Positions 26,101 to 37,308 of a stretch of DNA of 64,000 nt are shown here, piece after piece. The notes under the pieces are model-generated. The model saw only the letters and a list, made by a program, of their open reading frames with translations. It was not told the DNA's origin and made no database searches. The DNA lies in NCBI RefSeq assembly GCF_020382885.2, contig NC_058496.1:8734501-8798500 (forward strand). The letters are read 5' to 3'. Positions within the stretch are counted from its first letter, which is position 1, and each line of letters starts with the position of its first letter. The position numbers and the translations under genes were made by a program. The DNA is from Scatophagus argus. Lineage: Eukaryota > Chordata > Actinopteri > Scatophagidae.

Positions 26101-28193
26101 AAGGATAGAATTATGGTTTAGTTTTGATTCATGTCAGTAATGTTTTTTAATTCATATTGATGGATGTTATTGCTTTCAGACGGCATCACAGCAGAAGTAG
26201 AGACAAACGACGCTCACGATCGCGCAGCCGGGACAGGAAGAAGAAGGCGAAGTCACGCTCAGGTTCAAGGACCAAACACCGTCATCATAGCAGAAGTCGC
26301 AGTAAGAGCAGGTGTGTTTAATAAAAATGTCAACATTTGAACCGTCATCGTGCTTTTCTACAATATATGTCATAAACCATATGTTCATCAAAATGTTTGC
26401 GTTGTTTTACCAGAGAGCGAAAGAAAAGGAGTGAGAAAGTGCGCAGAAAGAGTCGAAGCAGGTCTGTTAATTCCCCTGCCTTCCGGGGCCGAAACACAGC
26501 TATGGATGCACAAGAGGCCCTGGCCAGAAGGCAAGGCAACAGCTTACAGGCCATTTACAATATGCAGTAGGTGATCAGTTACTGTGTTTGGGCCAATTCT
26601 GGGCAATGTTAGTGGGTCTTAAATGTAGCTATGAAGCCTTTTTTTTCCCCTTCTTTTACAGACACTGTCAACTCTTACTGCTCTGTTAATGCTTGACATT
26701 GAAAGATGATAATAAAGCTAGCAGTTACAAATAGATTAATTAACAATGATTAGTAGCTGTAATCTGAACTCTCATCGTTGTTACACTTGCCAGAGAGCAT
26801 TGTTGTTCATAAAAGTAAATCATTTTGGAAGGAAAACAAGGAAACAAAAAAATTGTTAGGTGGAGTGTACTGGTGGCCTAGGTGTCTTAATGACACTATT
26901 TAATTTCAACTTCCTTTCATTCATTCATTTATTTATTTATTTATTATCTGGCCAGGGACTTTTGACCCCCTTTTCTTTTTAAGTCTTTACTTCCCTCATG
27001 TTAGTTAAAGACTAAATGTACATTATCATATTAGTCTTCCTGATGTCTCCCGCATATCCTGCTGTGATTTTTTTTTTCTTACAGGCCATGTTATCACTTA
27101 TAGGTACACAGCAGTGAATACTGCTTTTAAACAAAATGAGTGACATGAGCATCACTCTTTTCACTCTTCACTCTTTGTTTTCACCAGGCTGGAGAGAGCC
27201 AAGAAACTACAGGAGCAGAAAGAGAAGGAAATGTTTGAGAAACAGCAGCAGCAGCAGCAGGAGATAGCTGCAGGTGAGAGGAGTTTTTTGTGCCAAGTTT
27301 TAAAACCTTGATCATTTGAATCATTCTGTTACTTGATTTCACTGGTCTGTGTGTTTCGTTTCTAGCGGCTGCCCCTATTGCAGCAGTAGCTGCTGCTGCA
27401 GCGGCAGCATCGAACCCTGGCCTCAATGTGGCAGCGCTCCTGGCCTCTGGGACGCAGGTCACGCCGCAGATTGCTATGGCAGCACAAATGGCAGCTCTTC
27501 AAGCAAAAACACTGGCAGAGACCGGTATTGCTGTGCCCAGCTACTATAACCCATCCTCTGTAAACCCCATGAAGTTTGCAGAACAGGAGAAAAAGAGGAA
27601 AATGCTTTGGCAGGGAAAGAAAGATGGGGTAAGATTGGAATTTTGCTGTTATTATTTATCCATCAGTTCCTAGCTTGCCCAGCTTTTCCTCTTCAAATTG
27701 CCTAATGGGGCTTTTAAAAATGTATTCATTCATAAAGGAAAATTTGATGAGCATGATGCTCATGGTTTCTGTTTTTAACTTTTAAGGACAAGTCCCAGAC
27801 AGCTGAGTTGTGGGAGAAGCTTAACTTTGGAAACAAGGACCAAAATGTGAAATTTCGTAAACTAATGGGTATTAAAGTAAGTATAACTATGGTATTTTAT
27901 GACTAAACAAATGGGTTTTTGATGCTTAAGTTAAACCTTGAGTCCACCACTTTGAGCTTTCCAACCATTGACTTCTCTGAGTTAAACTGACTTGGCTGTC
28001 TTTACAGGGAGATGATGAGGCCGAAGCGTCCAAACCAATTAATGAAGAAGGCATGAAGACTCTTCAAAAGCAGGAGGAGATGTTTAGGAACCTTGATGTT
28101 CAGTATGAGATGGCTCGGTCTCAGACACACACCCAGAGGGGAATGGGGCTCGGCTTCTCCTCCTCATTCTCTCGTGGAATGGATTCTATCTAG
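23159..28193 (+). CDS. rsrc2: RSRC2, arginine/serine-rich coiled-coil protein 2 (complete, 10 coding exons)
   Basis: A nuclear SR-rich protein of the splicing machinery, poorly characterised in detail. Exons: 23159-23164, 23959-24103, 24293-24333, 25646-25809, 26180-26311, 26414-26530, 27188-27273, 27366-27628, 27787-27876, 28008-28193; total 1,230 bp, 409 aa (human about 434). The first coding exon carries only ATG-TCG before a GTAAGT donor. Order of parts: an RS-dipeptide region (about residues 20-200), the conserved block FRGRNTAMDAQEALARR, a charged helix with a glutamine run, an alanine-rich stretch, the very conserved ASGTQVTPQIAMAAQ block, and a C-terminal SMAP-like domain with LWEKLNFGNKDQNVKFRK. 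The end, TQRGMGLGF, also matches human. The intron at 26531-27187 starts with GC, not GT; the reading frame requires this boundary. The exon 2 donor (AAAAC then GTTCGT) is weak but is the one that keeps frame. Confidence 0.93.
24861..25242. mobile_element. hAT-like MITE in RSRC2 intron 3
   Basis: The element is 382 bp and starts with TAGGGATGGGCA; its last 12 bases are the exact reverse complement, TGCCCATCCCTA. The flanking octamers CTTTCAGC and CTTCCATC agree at 6 of 8 positions, as expected for an old 8-bp target duplication. The inside has no long open frame. Terminal sequence and duplication length suggest a non-autonomous hAT relative; the family name is not known to me. Confidence 0.75.
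25521..25543 (+). repeat. Poly-T tract
   Basis: A pyrimidine run, mostly T, in RSRC2 intron 3 about 100 bp before exon 4. It is low complexity and not itself next to the acceptor. Confidence 0.8.
26925..26944 (+). repeat. ATTT/ATTC tetranucleotide repeat
   Basis: Short ATTC then ATTT repeats in the GC-AG intron of RSRC2. Confidence 0.8.
27243..27263 (+). repeat. rsrc2: CAG repeat coding a glutamine run in RSRC2
   Basis: Consecutive CAG codons encode six glutamines inside the charged helical segment. It is an in-frame triplet repeat that may vary in length between individuals. Confidence 0.8.
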
Positions 28194-28707
28194 TGCCAGA
28201 CAATGGACGTCTTTGCCACTCATCTGCTCATGTAGGACCACCAATTCATCGCCAGCCCTCAAGCTTGCATGGATGTTGCTCTGAATCTGTAATTTATTTA
28301 TAGACAAACATCTCACATATTGCAGTGTAAATAGCCGGATGCTGAGTCTGTCTCAGTGTTTATTAATCTGTACATCTTTGCTAAAGGATGCATCAGTTTG
28401 ACTGGTTGATACTGGTTTAAAAATAGATATTTGTTTGAATAATGTGGTAGCTTTTTTTTAAAACTCAAATATATATTGATATGTGATTATTTGAACATAA
28501 ACTGAATATTATGTGGTTCAAGTGGAAATTGTTTACATCCATTCAGTGAAAGGCATCTGAAGTCAATGTAGCATTATTCAGAATCCCTCGGTTTCATTTC
28601 TCCTGATTGGGGAAAAACAGTACAGTGGGTTGTAATACATATTGTCTTCAGGCTTGCCATGGAGAAGATGTGCTTGAGCAGAGAAATCACATTTCAAATG
28701 TTCTTGA

Positions 28708-28713
28708 AATAAA
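28708..28713 (+). terminator. RSRC2 polyadenylation signal
   Basis: AATAAA about 515 bp after the RSRC2 stop, in AT-rich sequence without other strong candidates closer to the stop. It gives a 3' UTR of roughly 530-550 nt. Confidence 0.6.
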
Positions 28714-28734
28714 TTAGTTTTGTGTTGAATAAGG

Positions 28735-29808
28735 TTTTTCATATATTACCTTAATTTTATTTTATGTGATTTCCATGAGGGTGATCAGATTTTTGTCCAA
28801 ATAGAATTGTTGCTATGGCTGGATGTAAAAATATATAAATTTATGTTGCAATATGACACGTGAAAGCAAAATTATAACTGCTGCCCAGCACTGAGTTGGG
28901 ACTGGGAGTTTTTAGGAGGATGAATGAAAAAAGGGCAAGAAAGATGTGAGAACTACAGGAGGGGGTCCATCAGGCTAAACCGAAATTGTTAAACCTTGAA
29001 CTCATGTCAGCTCACACACCACAATAGCAGATAGAAAATGTCAACCCTGCATCAACATCAATTGTTTGCATAGAGATTGGGGATTTATTTAGTGAGAATT
29101 TGCAGCATCTGCTCACAGCCAAATGTTTTAATGGTGGCTGGGGTTTTTGCAGAAGAGTTTGGTATCAACTGAATAAAAAATATAGGAGGTGATATGTGAT
29201 TGACACCATAATTCCTGTCAGCTCAGAGCATCAGGAAATTTCTGCTCAGTTGAACCTGCATTTGCAAAGTTGTGACACATACAGCTAATTTGTTCTGAAT
29301 TTTTGTATGTTAGATGGTGGTTCCCATCAGGTCTATTAGCTCATAATGTTGAGGGTTGAGGATGTTTGACAGGAAAGTGAACCAAAGTTTGGCTTATTTT
29401 CAAGCATGGGAGGGATTTTATGGTGGTAGGAAGAAGAAATGGGTCACTCATAAAAGATCAAATTGATGTAAATTAAATGAACAGTTGAATTGTTACGTAT
29501 ACATTAGGAAAAAAATCAACAAAGTGTCGCTTGTTTTCTTAGTTTCTAAATACAATTTGCTTGCAGTTGTTAAAAATCTGTAAGGAGCAACGTAACGTGA
29601 TTAGATCACTCCACTGGGAACTGACAAACAGTAATGAACTGTCCCCTGACTCAGCCTTAGTTGTTATAAAAGTTATATGTGTAACAAAAGATAGACTGTC
29701 CAGAGAAAGAAAAGACAACTTCACATATAAAAATACAGATGAATTAGAATCCTGAAAGTTCACTTCAATTTCAAGGATTTCTGTTGATGCCTGCATGGGA
29801 ATCCATTC
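28735..29808. other. Spacer between convergent RSRC2 and the unknown minus-strand gene
   Basis: No coding exon is supported. It probably includes the 3' UTR of the minus-strand gene; the nearest clear minus-strand AATAAA is at 29,084-29,089, which would give a 3' UTR of about 725 nt. The 64-codon plus frame at 29,561-29,755 resembles nothing I know. Confidence 0.45.
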
Positions 29809-31462
29809 TTATTTACATATAAGACTGGAATAAAGCACATGGGCCACACCAGTGATAAGGTTGTGGTTGGCAAACTCGAGGATAAGGAGCAGGATTGGAT
29901 ACTCTGTGCGTCTCTTCTCCATGGTGGACTCTTCACTCAAACCCATCCAATGAAGCAGCAGTGTTTGCATGGCTTCTGGGAATAGCTCTGTGGCCAGTTC
30001 CTCAGCAGGTGGCAAGTCACTAATTCGTTCAATATGATGAACTTTAAAGCCCTCCACTTTCTGGCTGATCTTGCTGTTGGCTGCATGAAACTGCTGGCCC
30101 AGCCAACGCCCTATACAGCTGAGCAGGGAACTTGAATACACACAACCCCAGTCTCGGGCCTTCAGCAGGGCTAACACAGTTTCTGCAACATCCTTTTCCT
30201 CTAGATTCCCATTTATGTACCGCTCGGTGTTTTCCAAAAGCAGCAAGATTGTCTCAAGTTCTGCGTAGCTTTGAGTTTCAGAGGAGAGTTTGTCAACCAA
30301 GCTGTGCAATTTCTGCCTTGCTGTGGATACAATTGATTGCCTTTGTTCAGTCTGCAAATGCTGCTTGGGAAAAGAAGAAGAATAATGATCCGCTGATGTT
30401 TCACCGCCATCTACATTCCCAGATTCTCTGCTGAACTGGCAGTGCTGAGGAAGTGACATTTCATCCCTCGACTCAGTATCATGCAAGCGGCTGGATAGTG
30501 CAGAGTCGAGCTGCACGCTGAGTCTGTAACTCATTTTCAGAGGCCTGTCATTTATCTGTGATTTCCAAACATCCTGCAAAGGAAAAACAGCAATATTTCA
30601 CAAGATATACTGGAGCATATATGGAACAAAGCAAATTTATCTTGTAGAGACAATCATAACGTGAACTGTACTGAACCTGAAGGTTCTCCAGCACTGCAAG
30701 CTGTTCTTGCTTACTGTACATTTCAAAGGCCACTCGAAAAAGCCCTTGAATGCTGTAGAACCACAGACTGTTATTGACAGTGGGCACCTTCAGGCCATGG
30801 AACCTGAATTCTGCAACAGGAACACAACATTGTTAAGTGTTAGTGTATGTGTGCGCACTGATGTAAGCAAAGTCAGTGTGTTGTGTTGTGGTACTACACT
30901 GTGCAAAAATCTTGAAACACAAGTGAACCTTGGACTGGTCGCACTAAAAGTCCAATCTAAAATGTCCACACTTTGAGTTTATTATTTCCACTGATGAAAA
31001 ATAAAAGCACAAAAAACAAAAAGTACTGCGTTTATATATTGGCTCAGTGTATTTTCTGTCGTGCATTTTACCCGATGAAAAGCTTATTTTTGTTGCCAGT
31101 CCTTTCTTGGCAAACTTGGCGTGGTGTCTGGGATGGTTCTCTATCCGGATGTCGGTGTTGGAGAAGAGATCCGCTCCTAAATAGAGAGGAACCATTGGAC
31201 TCTGAAACAGAGACAGAGATGATATCTCGAACGTCAACCCACCTCCTTATAATGTCTTCCATTTACATGTGAAGATATATCTCGAAATTCTTACATTATA
31301 ATACCTAAGATCTTTGTGCCTGCAGTGATATTCAATGCTCACCTCGTCGGGACACTCTGTCAGCCTGAACGATGTCAGATTCACCAAGTAAATGAAGCGG
31401 ATTTTCCGTGAGCCACCGTCCCATTGTGGTAAATTTAAGTGGATAGTTGCGCAACTTGACAT
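29809..31462 (-). CDS. Unrecognised 382-aa protein, four coding exons
   Basis: I do not recognise this gene and assign no function. Exons from start to stop: 31343-31462, 31072-31201, 30677-30810, 29809-30573; total 1,149 bp, phases 0, 1, 0 and a TAA stop. All introns have GT-AG ends with good pyrimidine tracts, and the frame stays open across every junction, so it is very likely real. The first about 130 residues look globular and strand-rich (for example LNLPQWDGGSRKIRFIYL and GLKVPTVNNSLWFY). Residues about 145-205 are serine/acidic and probably disordered. The remainder is leucine-rich and probably all-helical (for example ELETILLLLENTERY and ILLLILEFANHNLI). No signal peptide or membrane segment is evident. 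A splice acceptor two bases before the ATG suggests an upstream untranslated exon. It lies head-to-head with ZCCHC8. Human 12q24.31 as I recall it has no gene between RSRC2 and ZCCHC8. Confidence 0.8.
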
Positions 31463-32109
31463 CGCTGGAAACAAATAAAGCTTCTCATTAAGTCAAAATT
31501 GTGTCTTGTTCGTAAATTGGCGGAACCAGCGAACAGTAAACGGCAGGAAAGATATGAAACCAAACGGCTGTTACAAACTGAACTGGCGCAACCTCAACAG
31601 AAACATTAAGTTGGAGCATTTTAAGCCCTCAATAATGTCTAACAGTCCACAAAAGTCACTATGAATTAAAGCGATTCCCTTAAAAAAAAAAAAAAAAAAA
31701 TCAAAAACAACAACAACAACAAAAAAGGACACTTGACCTATAGTAGTTTACTCAAAATGTGTGTGTGACTGCCAAAATTTGGGTGAAATCCGAACTTCAT
31801 GGATCATGGGTGCCTCAAACAACTTGACACTAAATAGAAATGTGTCCATTACACGCTGTTTTTTTCATGATGCATGGGTTACGAGTGTTTCTATCTTATC
31901 CCTTCATAATTTTCCGTAGTCTGTGGGGATGGGCAGAAACCCAGTCTTATCAGGAGTTCTGTAACCTGTAAGACAAAATTGAGGGCTAATAAAAGCCCAA
32001 TCATCCCCAAACATGTTACATAGCACGTGACACAGGGAGGACCAATGACTGTGAAGATTACTTGAATTCACCTCCGAACTCCCGTCCTGTACCACAGAGG
32101 TTGGTAAAA
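31463..32109. promoter_or_regulatory. Head-to-head spacer between the unknown gene and ZCCHC8
   Basis: The start codons are 648 bp apart and diverge. The interval should hold the untranslated first exon of the minus gene and the ZCCHC8 5' UTR. It also contains an A-run followed by CAA repeats at about 31,681-31,722. No further exon is seen. Shared promoter activity is inferred from orientation. Confidence 0.45.
31681..31722 (+). repeat. Poly-A and CAA microsatellite
   Basis: A run of about 18 A residues followed shortly by a CAA trinucleotide repeat. Low complexity, non-coding. Confidence 0.85.
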
Positions 32110-35100
32110 ATGGCTGAAATAGATTTCGGGGATAGTGAGCTTTTTCAGCAGCTTGATGACTCCGCACCGCGTCTGTCAAAACACCTTCACTTCACAGATG
32201 ATGAAGAAGACCAGGAGGAGACGAGCCAGCTTAGGAGCAGACTGGAGGAGTGTGATGACTACATTCAGAGACTCACGGAGGAGAATATCCTTGTCGTGGA
32301 CTCTCAGTTTATGCTAGCACTGTGCAGTTAGCACTAGCTAATGACTGCTAGCCCAGTGAGCTTCCTTTCTCTAACCAAAACAGAAAACACACAACCTGAA
32401 AAGGTCTGTTTATGTTCTTTCTCGTCTATTTCCTTAACTCGTTGATCACATAAAGGTTTGAGAAGAAAACAGAACATCTTGACGCGACCAAGGTAATTAC
32501 TCACTCTCGGTAATGCGCACTTTATCCTAAACCAAACTGATTGGTAACCAGTGCTAATTTTCCTTACTGTGCAGCACCATCGCAATTGAAGATGTCAATT
32601 TTGACGGGCCACTTCTTCAAATCCTTTATACAAACAATGCTATTTCAAAGTAAGCCATTTTTTCTCTTGAATTATGCTGAATATGTATACTTGATATACT
32701 TAGTCGTGGTTTTCGTACTACGTGTTCTCGCCTCTGCCTTTGTTTATTGTTCAATAGGTTGAACTCATAATGGTAAAAATATGTGTTTTTTAAGCATATT
32801 ACTGTTTATGGTTAAGCATTTGTCAACTCTGAACTAGCTCTGGAACTATGTGGTAGGTAGATGTAGATAATGATAATGAACAGTAAATAATAAATATCTC
32901 CCCTTTAGGCAGTGTCGTCAAGAAATTGAAGACTGCATCTGCAGTGTGATTTTGAAACACCAGAAACCGAGCAGTGAAAAGAAAAAATCCACTTTTCACA
33001 TTAAGCCTCAGGTATTTACCCAGAATGCATTTTTATTGGGATTGATATCATTACAGTAATCACTTTGTTTGAAAAAAAAATGTTCTGCTCTCTCCAAAGT
33101 GTTCAGCTTTTGCTTTGGATGAAGATCCACAAAAGTCATCTTCTAGTACTGTAAGAACAACATCAGAAGCCTTTAAAGTGAGTATTTACTGTTATTTTAG
33201 ATGTTTTCTAATTGTCTACATGCTATATTAATATGTCTCAAATTATTTTCTTATTTTTATTTCATAGGTGGTTGGAAGCGTTTTATATTTCACTACTTTC
33301 AGTCTGGATAAACTTGGGCAGCCTCTGGTGAATGAAAACCCCCAGATGACAGAAGGATGGGAAGTTCCAGCGTATCTTTAAGTCGGATAGTTTGACACAT
33401 CGTCAGAACTGACAGTCTGGTCTGTCAGGTCATTTGTTTTGCACATGTCGAGAACTGCTTTGTCATGGGATAAGAATTGTCTTTTTAAAGGAAAAATCTC
33501 CTGCTCCTCCTTTTTTTGTGCCAGTTTATTTTTAAAATGCCCAGAATGTAAATGGCTCTTACAGACTTTCTTAAAGATTCTTAAAGACAAGATAATGACA
33601 CTGATGATTTTTGCTTTGCACAAACATGATACAATTTCCTGAATTGCTGCAAAGCTATAACCAGGTTTTCAACCAAGTCATTGGCACAGATGGACAGGAA
33701 ATAGAAATGAAAGACAAAAGGTATGTTTGGGGTTATTAATGAAGATTTATTTAATTTCCATCTTCCGTTTATGACTTGCCTGGTCATGTACAACTATATA
33801 ACGAACCCATCGATGATCTTTTCACGACAGACCCAAATCTATGTGTTTCAACTGCGGTTCGGGTGGTCATCAGCTGAGAGACTGTCCCAAGGTAAGAACA
33901 AACAATCATTATCATGATATGAGCCCAAGTTAAACATTCCTCGTCATAACTTTATTTACTACATTTACACATCATTAATTTCCTAGCCTAAAGACATGGC
34001 TGCAATTAATGAGAGAAGAAAGGAGTTTAATCAGAACAGCAACCAGGCCGTGCAGAGTAACCAGCGATACCATGCTGAAGAAGTGGAGGAGCGGTTTGCT
34101 AAATACAAGCCTGGGGTCATGAGGCAGGATTGTTATTTCGTACCCAACAGACACAAACATCATTTAATCACATGCAACATATACTGTAACAAGTAAAAGT
34201 TCATTTTGTTCATTGAATGTTATGTTCCGTGTTATGCTTTTAAACAGTGAGGAACTGTTGACAGCCCTGGGAGTTGATGCCAACACCCTCCCTCCTCTTA
34301 TTTATCGCATGAGGCAGCTAGGCTACCCGCCAGGTTGGCTCAAAGAGGCAGAGATGGAAAACTCTGGGTTAACGCTGTATGATGGAAGTGGTAAGTTTTA
34401 AATGAATTTGATGCCTGTGTGGTTCAGCTGTTTTTTTGTTTGTTTGTTTGTTTTACCAAACTACTGCAAATCGTATTATTTTTAAACGTACTGATGTCCA
34501 ACTGAATTTGTTTTTATGTTTCCTAGTGTCCAATGATGACAATGTAATACACAATACCAGTTCGCAAAACATCTCTTATGATGTTTCCAAACTGATCGAT
34601 TTCCCAGGCTTCAATGTTCCTGCACCAAACAAAATGAAAGATGTAAGTCCTACAGTATAATCTTTTCAAATGTTGTACTTCAGTATACAGGTTAAGTCCA
34701 GGGATGTGTCACATTTTGTGTTTTAGTTATATTAATATTTTGTTATTTATTTCTTCAGTTATGAAAAACTGTCAATTGTCAAATGAATGCAGTATTCAAT
34801 AATAATAGGTTTTCATCAGTATTGTGTATTTGTGCTAGAACACTACTTGATTTAAATTATTTTGTTTAGGTAAAAACATTCTTTATCTTTTGGTTGGATA
34901 TTCTACAGTTGTACATCTTACATGTTTAATTTTCTTTTTATGACCCCCAGGAGTTCTTGCATTATGGTTCAATTCCAATGCAGCGCATTCACATGAAGCA
35001 AAACTTTGCAGCCTACCTGTCCAGCAACTTCCCCATGGTAATTATCTTAAAGTCCTTCAAATGGTTTTCTTTTTTTTCCTCTGCTTCTTGTAATGACTTT

Positions 35101-37308
35101 CTAGTCTCACACTGTACTCCACTAAAGGTCCGATGTGCAGGACTTAGTGGCATATACCAGTGAGGCTGCGGATTGCAAGCAGCTGAACACCCATCCCCTT
35201 GCCACACACTTGTAAACTTGCAAAAAAAAAAAAAAAACAGCACAAGGCCCTTTCTCGATCCATTGTTTTGTTTGTCCACTCTGGGCTACAGTTGTAACAT
35301 GGCTGATTCTGTGGGAGAGGGCCCATTTTTTATGTAGATATGAAAGGTTCATTATAAAAGCACAGCGATACATTGCTGATAGTAGACCCAAAGAAATTGT
35401 ACCAGAACCTTTCATTAAACTTTTTGGATATCACTGTCTGCACCGCTACTAATCCAGATGTTATTGGTCAGATCTTTACCTGTTCTCCATGATACTGTAC
35501 CACTCAGGGTTTAGATTAAAGCAGCTACTGAGTCACACAAGAACTGTTGAAGAATTATTATTAGCTCATAACAGATATTGTAGCATTTTTTGTTTTTTGC
35601 TTTTCAGTCTGCTCTCCGTAATGTCTCTCTTTAGTGATACTGAGAGTATAGGTAGTTGAATTAAGTGCACTATACAACAGTTCATCCTGTTAGATGCAGT
35701 GATTTCAGTCATTAAAGCCTCTGGATTTCTACTCTGTCAGATAACTGGCACTGAAAAAGAGATTGTGGGTGATGACTGACTGCATTTTGCACACAGCCTT
35801 TAAATACTTGTGTTCCACATTTTCTTCTCCTTGCTAACAGTCTGGTGCGACCTCTAGCAAGAGACGGCATGAATCTGACTCATCCCCACAGCTACGGAAG
35901 AAGACGAGGACCAGTCCTGGTGGAAGCTCGGATATGGATATTGAATCCGGTAACTGTTGGTTATAATCTTAATCCCTTTTCAGCAGGCATATTATTATAC
36001 ATTTTAAGTGTCCTTCATAAGTAAAAGGCCCTCGATATTCACTGTTTTCTTCTGATGACTTGATGGATAAAATACTGAAATAAACAGATCGTGTGTTTTT
36101 AGTCATAGCTGAAGTGTGTAATAATACACAGTAATATCTGAATTAGCTGCCTCTTTGTTTGGTCAGAATGTCACTTTATAATCATTGTGTGACTTTATTT
36201 ATGTCTTCCTTCAGACCCAGGAACGCCTTATGCTCATGACTTTCAGTTCCAGCCTCCACTACCCCCCGGCTCGCCTTGCTTCAGTTCACCTCCTCCTTTA
36301 CCCCGGGGCACTCCTCCTGCTACACCCACTCCCCCTCCTCTCCCTAAAGGTACACCTCCTCTCACACCCACCAATGGCTCCCCAGCTCTACGAGGGCGTG
36401 ACTGGGTAGTAGTTGATGAGACTGTGGAGGGAGCAGAGGATGACCTAACATTGGAAGAACTCGAGGAGCAGCAGAGACTCATTTGGGCAGCTTTAGAAAA
36501 TGCTGACACGGCCACCAATAGTGACTGTGAGACACCTGCAATGGGAACACCTGTCCCTAGCTCACCAAGCGTGTCCACACCTGCGCATGCAGACACTGAA
36601 ACAGAAGAGATTGAAGAAGTGATGGACACAGCAAAACCCACAGAGACTTGTCATAGCAGTGAAAATCTAAAGGAACCGGGGGATCGAGAGATTTGCTCTG
36701 AGAGCCCTGGGCCTATTAAAGTTGAGGATGATAGTCCTCAGAGCCCTGAACCAGTCAAAACAGAAGACCACAGTCTTCAGAGCCCTGAACCAGTCAAAAC
36801 AGAAGACAACAGTCTTCAGAGCCCTGAACCAGTCAAAATAGAAGACCGCAGTCTTCAGAGCCCTGAACCAGTCAGAACAGAAGACAACAGTCCTCAGAGC
36901 CCCGAACCAGTCAAAACAGAAGACAACAGTCCTCAGAGCCCTGATCCAGTCAAAAGAGAAGACAACAGTCCTCAGAGCCCTGGTCCAGTCAAAGCAAAAG
37001 AAGACAGCCCGCAGAGCCCTGATCCAGTTAAATGTCAGAGAGACCACGTGCAGAGCACTGATCCATTCAAATGCCATGAAGATAACCCGCAGAGCCCTGT
37101 TCCAGATTTTGGTGAGGCTGGAGATTGTCCTTCTCCTGTGAATGTTGAGAAGGTAACAGTCGTTCCTCATCGGAGCAACTTTGCAGCAGGCATTGTTCCA
37201 TTTGAAGATACACCAGAATTCACTGAAGTTGCTACAGCCACAGGGACATACCTTAAGATTAGAGACTTACTTAAAAGTTCCCCTCGAAATTTGGCAAAGA
37301 GAAAATAA
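32110..37308 (+). CDS. zcchc8: ZCCHC8, scaffold of the nuclear exosome targeting (NEXT) complex (complete, 14 exons)
   Basis: ZCCHC8 bridges the helicase MTR4 (SKIV2L2) and the RNA-binding protein RBM7 to feed nuclear transcripts to the exosome. Exons: 32110-32284, 32450-32492, 32575-32649, 32909-33011, 33100-33177, 33268-33371, 33655-33720, 33831-33891, 33987-34123, 34248-34390, 34527-34642, 34951-35037, 35841-35949, 36215-37308; total 2,391 bp, 796 aa (human 707). In order: an acidic start with a short coiled coil (about 40-75), the conserved LGQPLVNENPQ block, a CCHC knuckle (CFNCGSGGHQLRDC, about 220-233), the PSP/RBM7-binding segment (LPPLIYRMRQLGYPPGWL), a proline-rich stretch, LTLEELEEQQRLIWAALE, a 13-residue repeat array, and the C-terminal MTR4-activating tail (FAAGIVPFE, LKIRDLLKSSPRN). 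Intron 1 is a U12 AT-AC intron and intron 9 begins with GC; both boundaries are forced by frame and by the human alignment. Most of the extra length over human is the repeat array. Confidence 0.96.
32285..32449 (+). other. zcchc8: U12-type AT-AC intron (ZCCHC8 intron 1)
   Basis: The intron starts ATATCCTTGT, ends in AC, and has the minor-spliceosome branch site TTCCTTAAC at 32,430-32,438, with the branch A 12 nt from the 3' end. Splicing here joins LTEEN to KGLRRKQNILTRP, matching human AENQELKRKLNILTRP residue for residue in length. No GT-AG choice gives this frame. Confidence 0.93.
36703..37092 (+). repeat. zcchc8: Ten tandem 39-bp (13-residue) repeats in the ZCCHC8 tail
   Basis: Units begin at 36703, 36742, 36781, 36820, 36859, 36898, 36937, 36976, 37015 and 37054; the typical unit reads SPEPVKTEDNSPQ. 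The first eight are close copies and the last two are diverged, with a further decayed half-unit after them. DNA identity between neighbours is high, so the array is recent or homogenising. Human ZCCHC8 as I recall it has no such array at this position. Confidence 0.95.

Noticed and set aside
29561-29755. 64-codon plus-strand open frame
   Set aside because: No start context, splice partner or family resemblance; it lies in the spacer or 3' UTR of the minus-strand gene.
32285-32331. Continuation of ZCCHC8 exon 1 into ILVVDSQF and a stop
   Set aside because: This is read-through into the U12 intron; the AT-AC junction gives the conserved protein.
36667-37170. 167-codon minus-strand open frame rich in repeated FDWFRALKT
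   Set aside because: It is the antisense of the ZCCHC8 39-bp repeat array; its periodicity comes from the plus-strand repeat.
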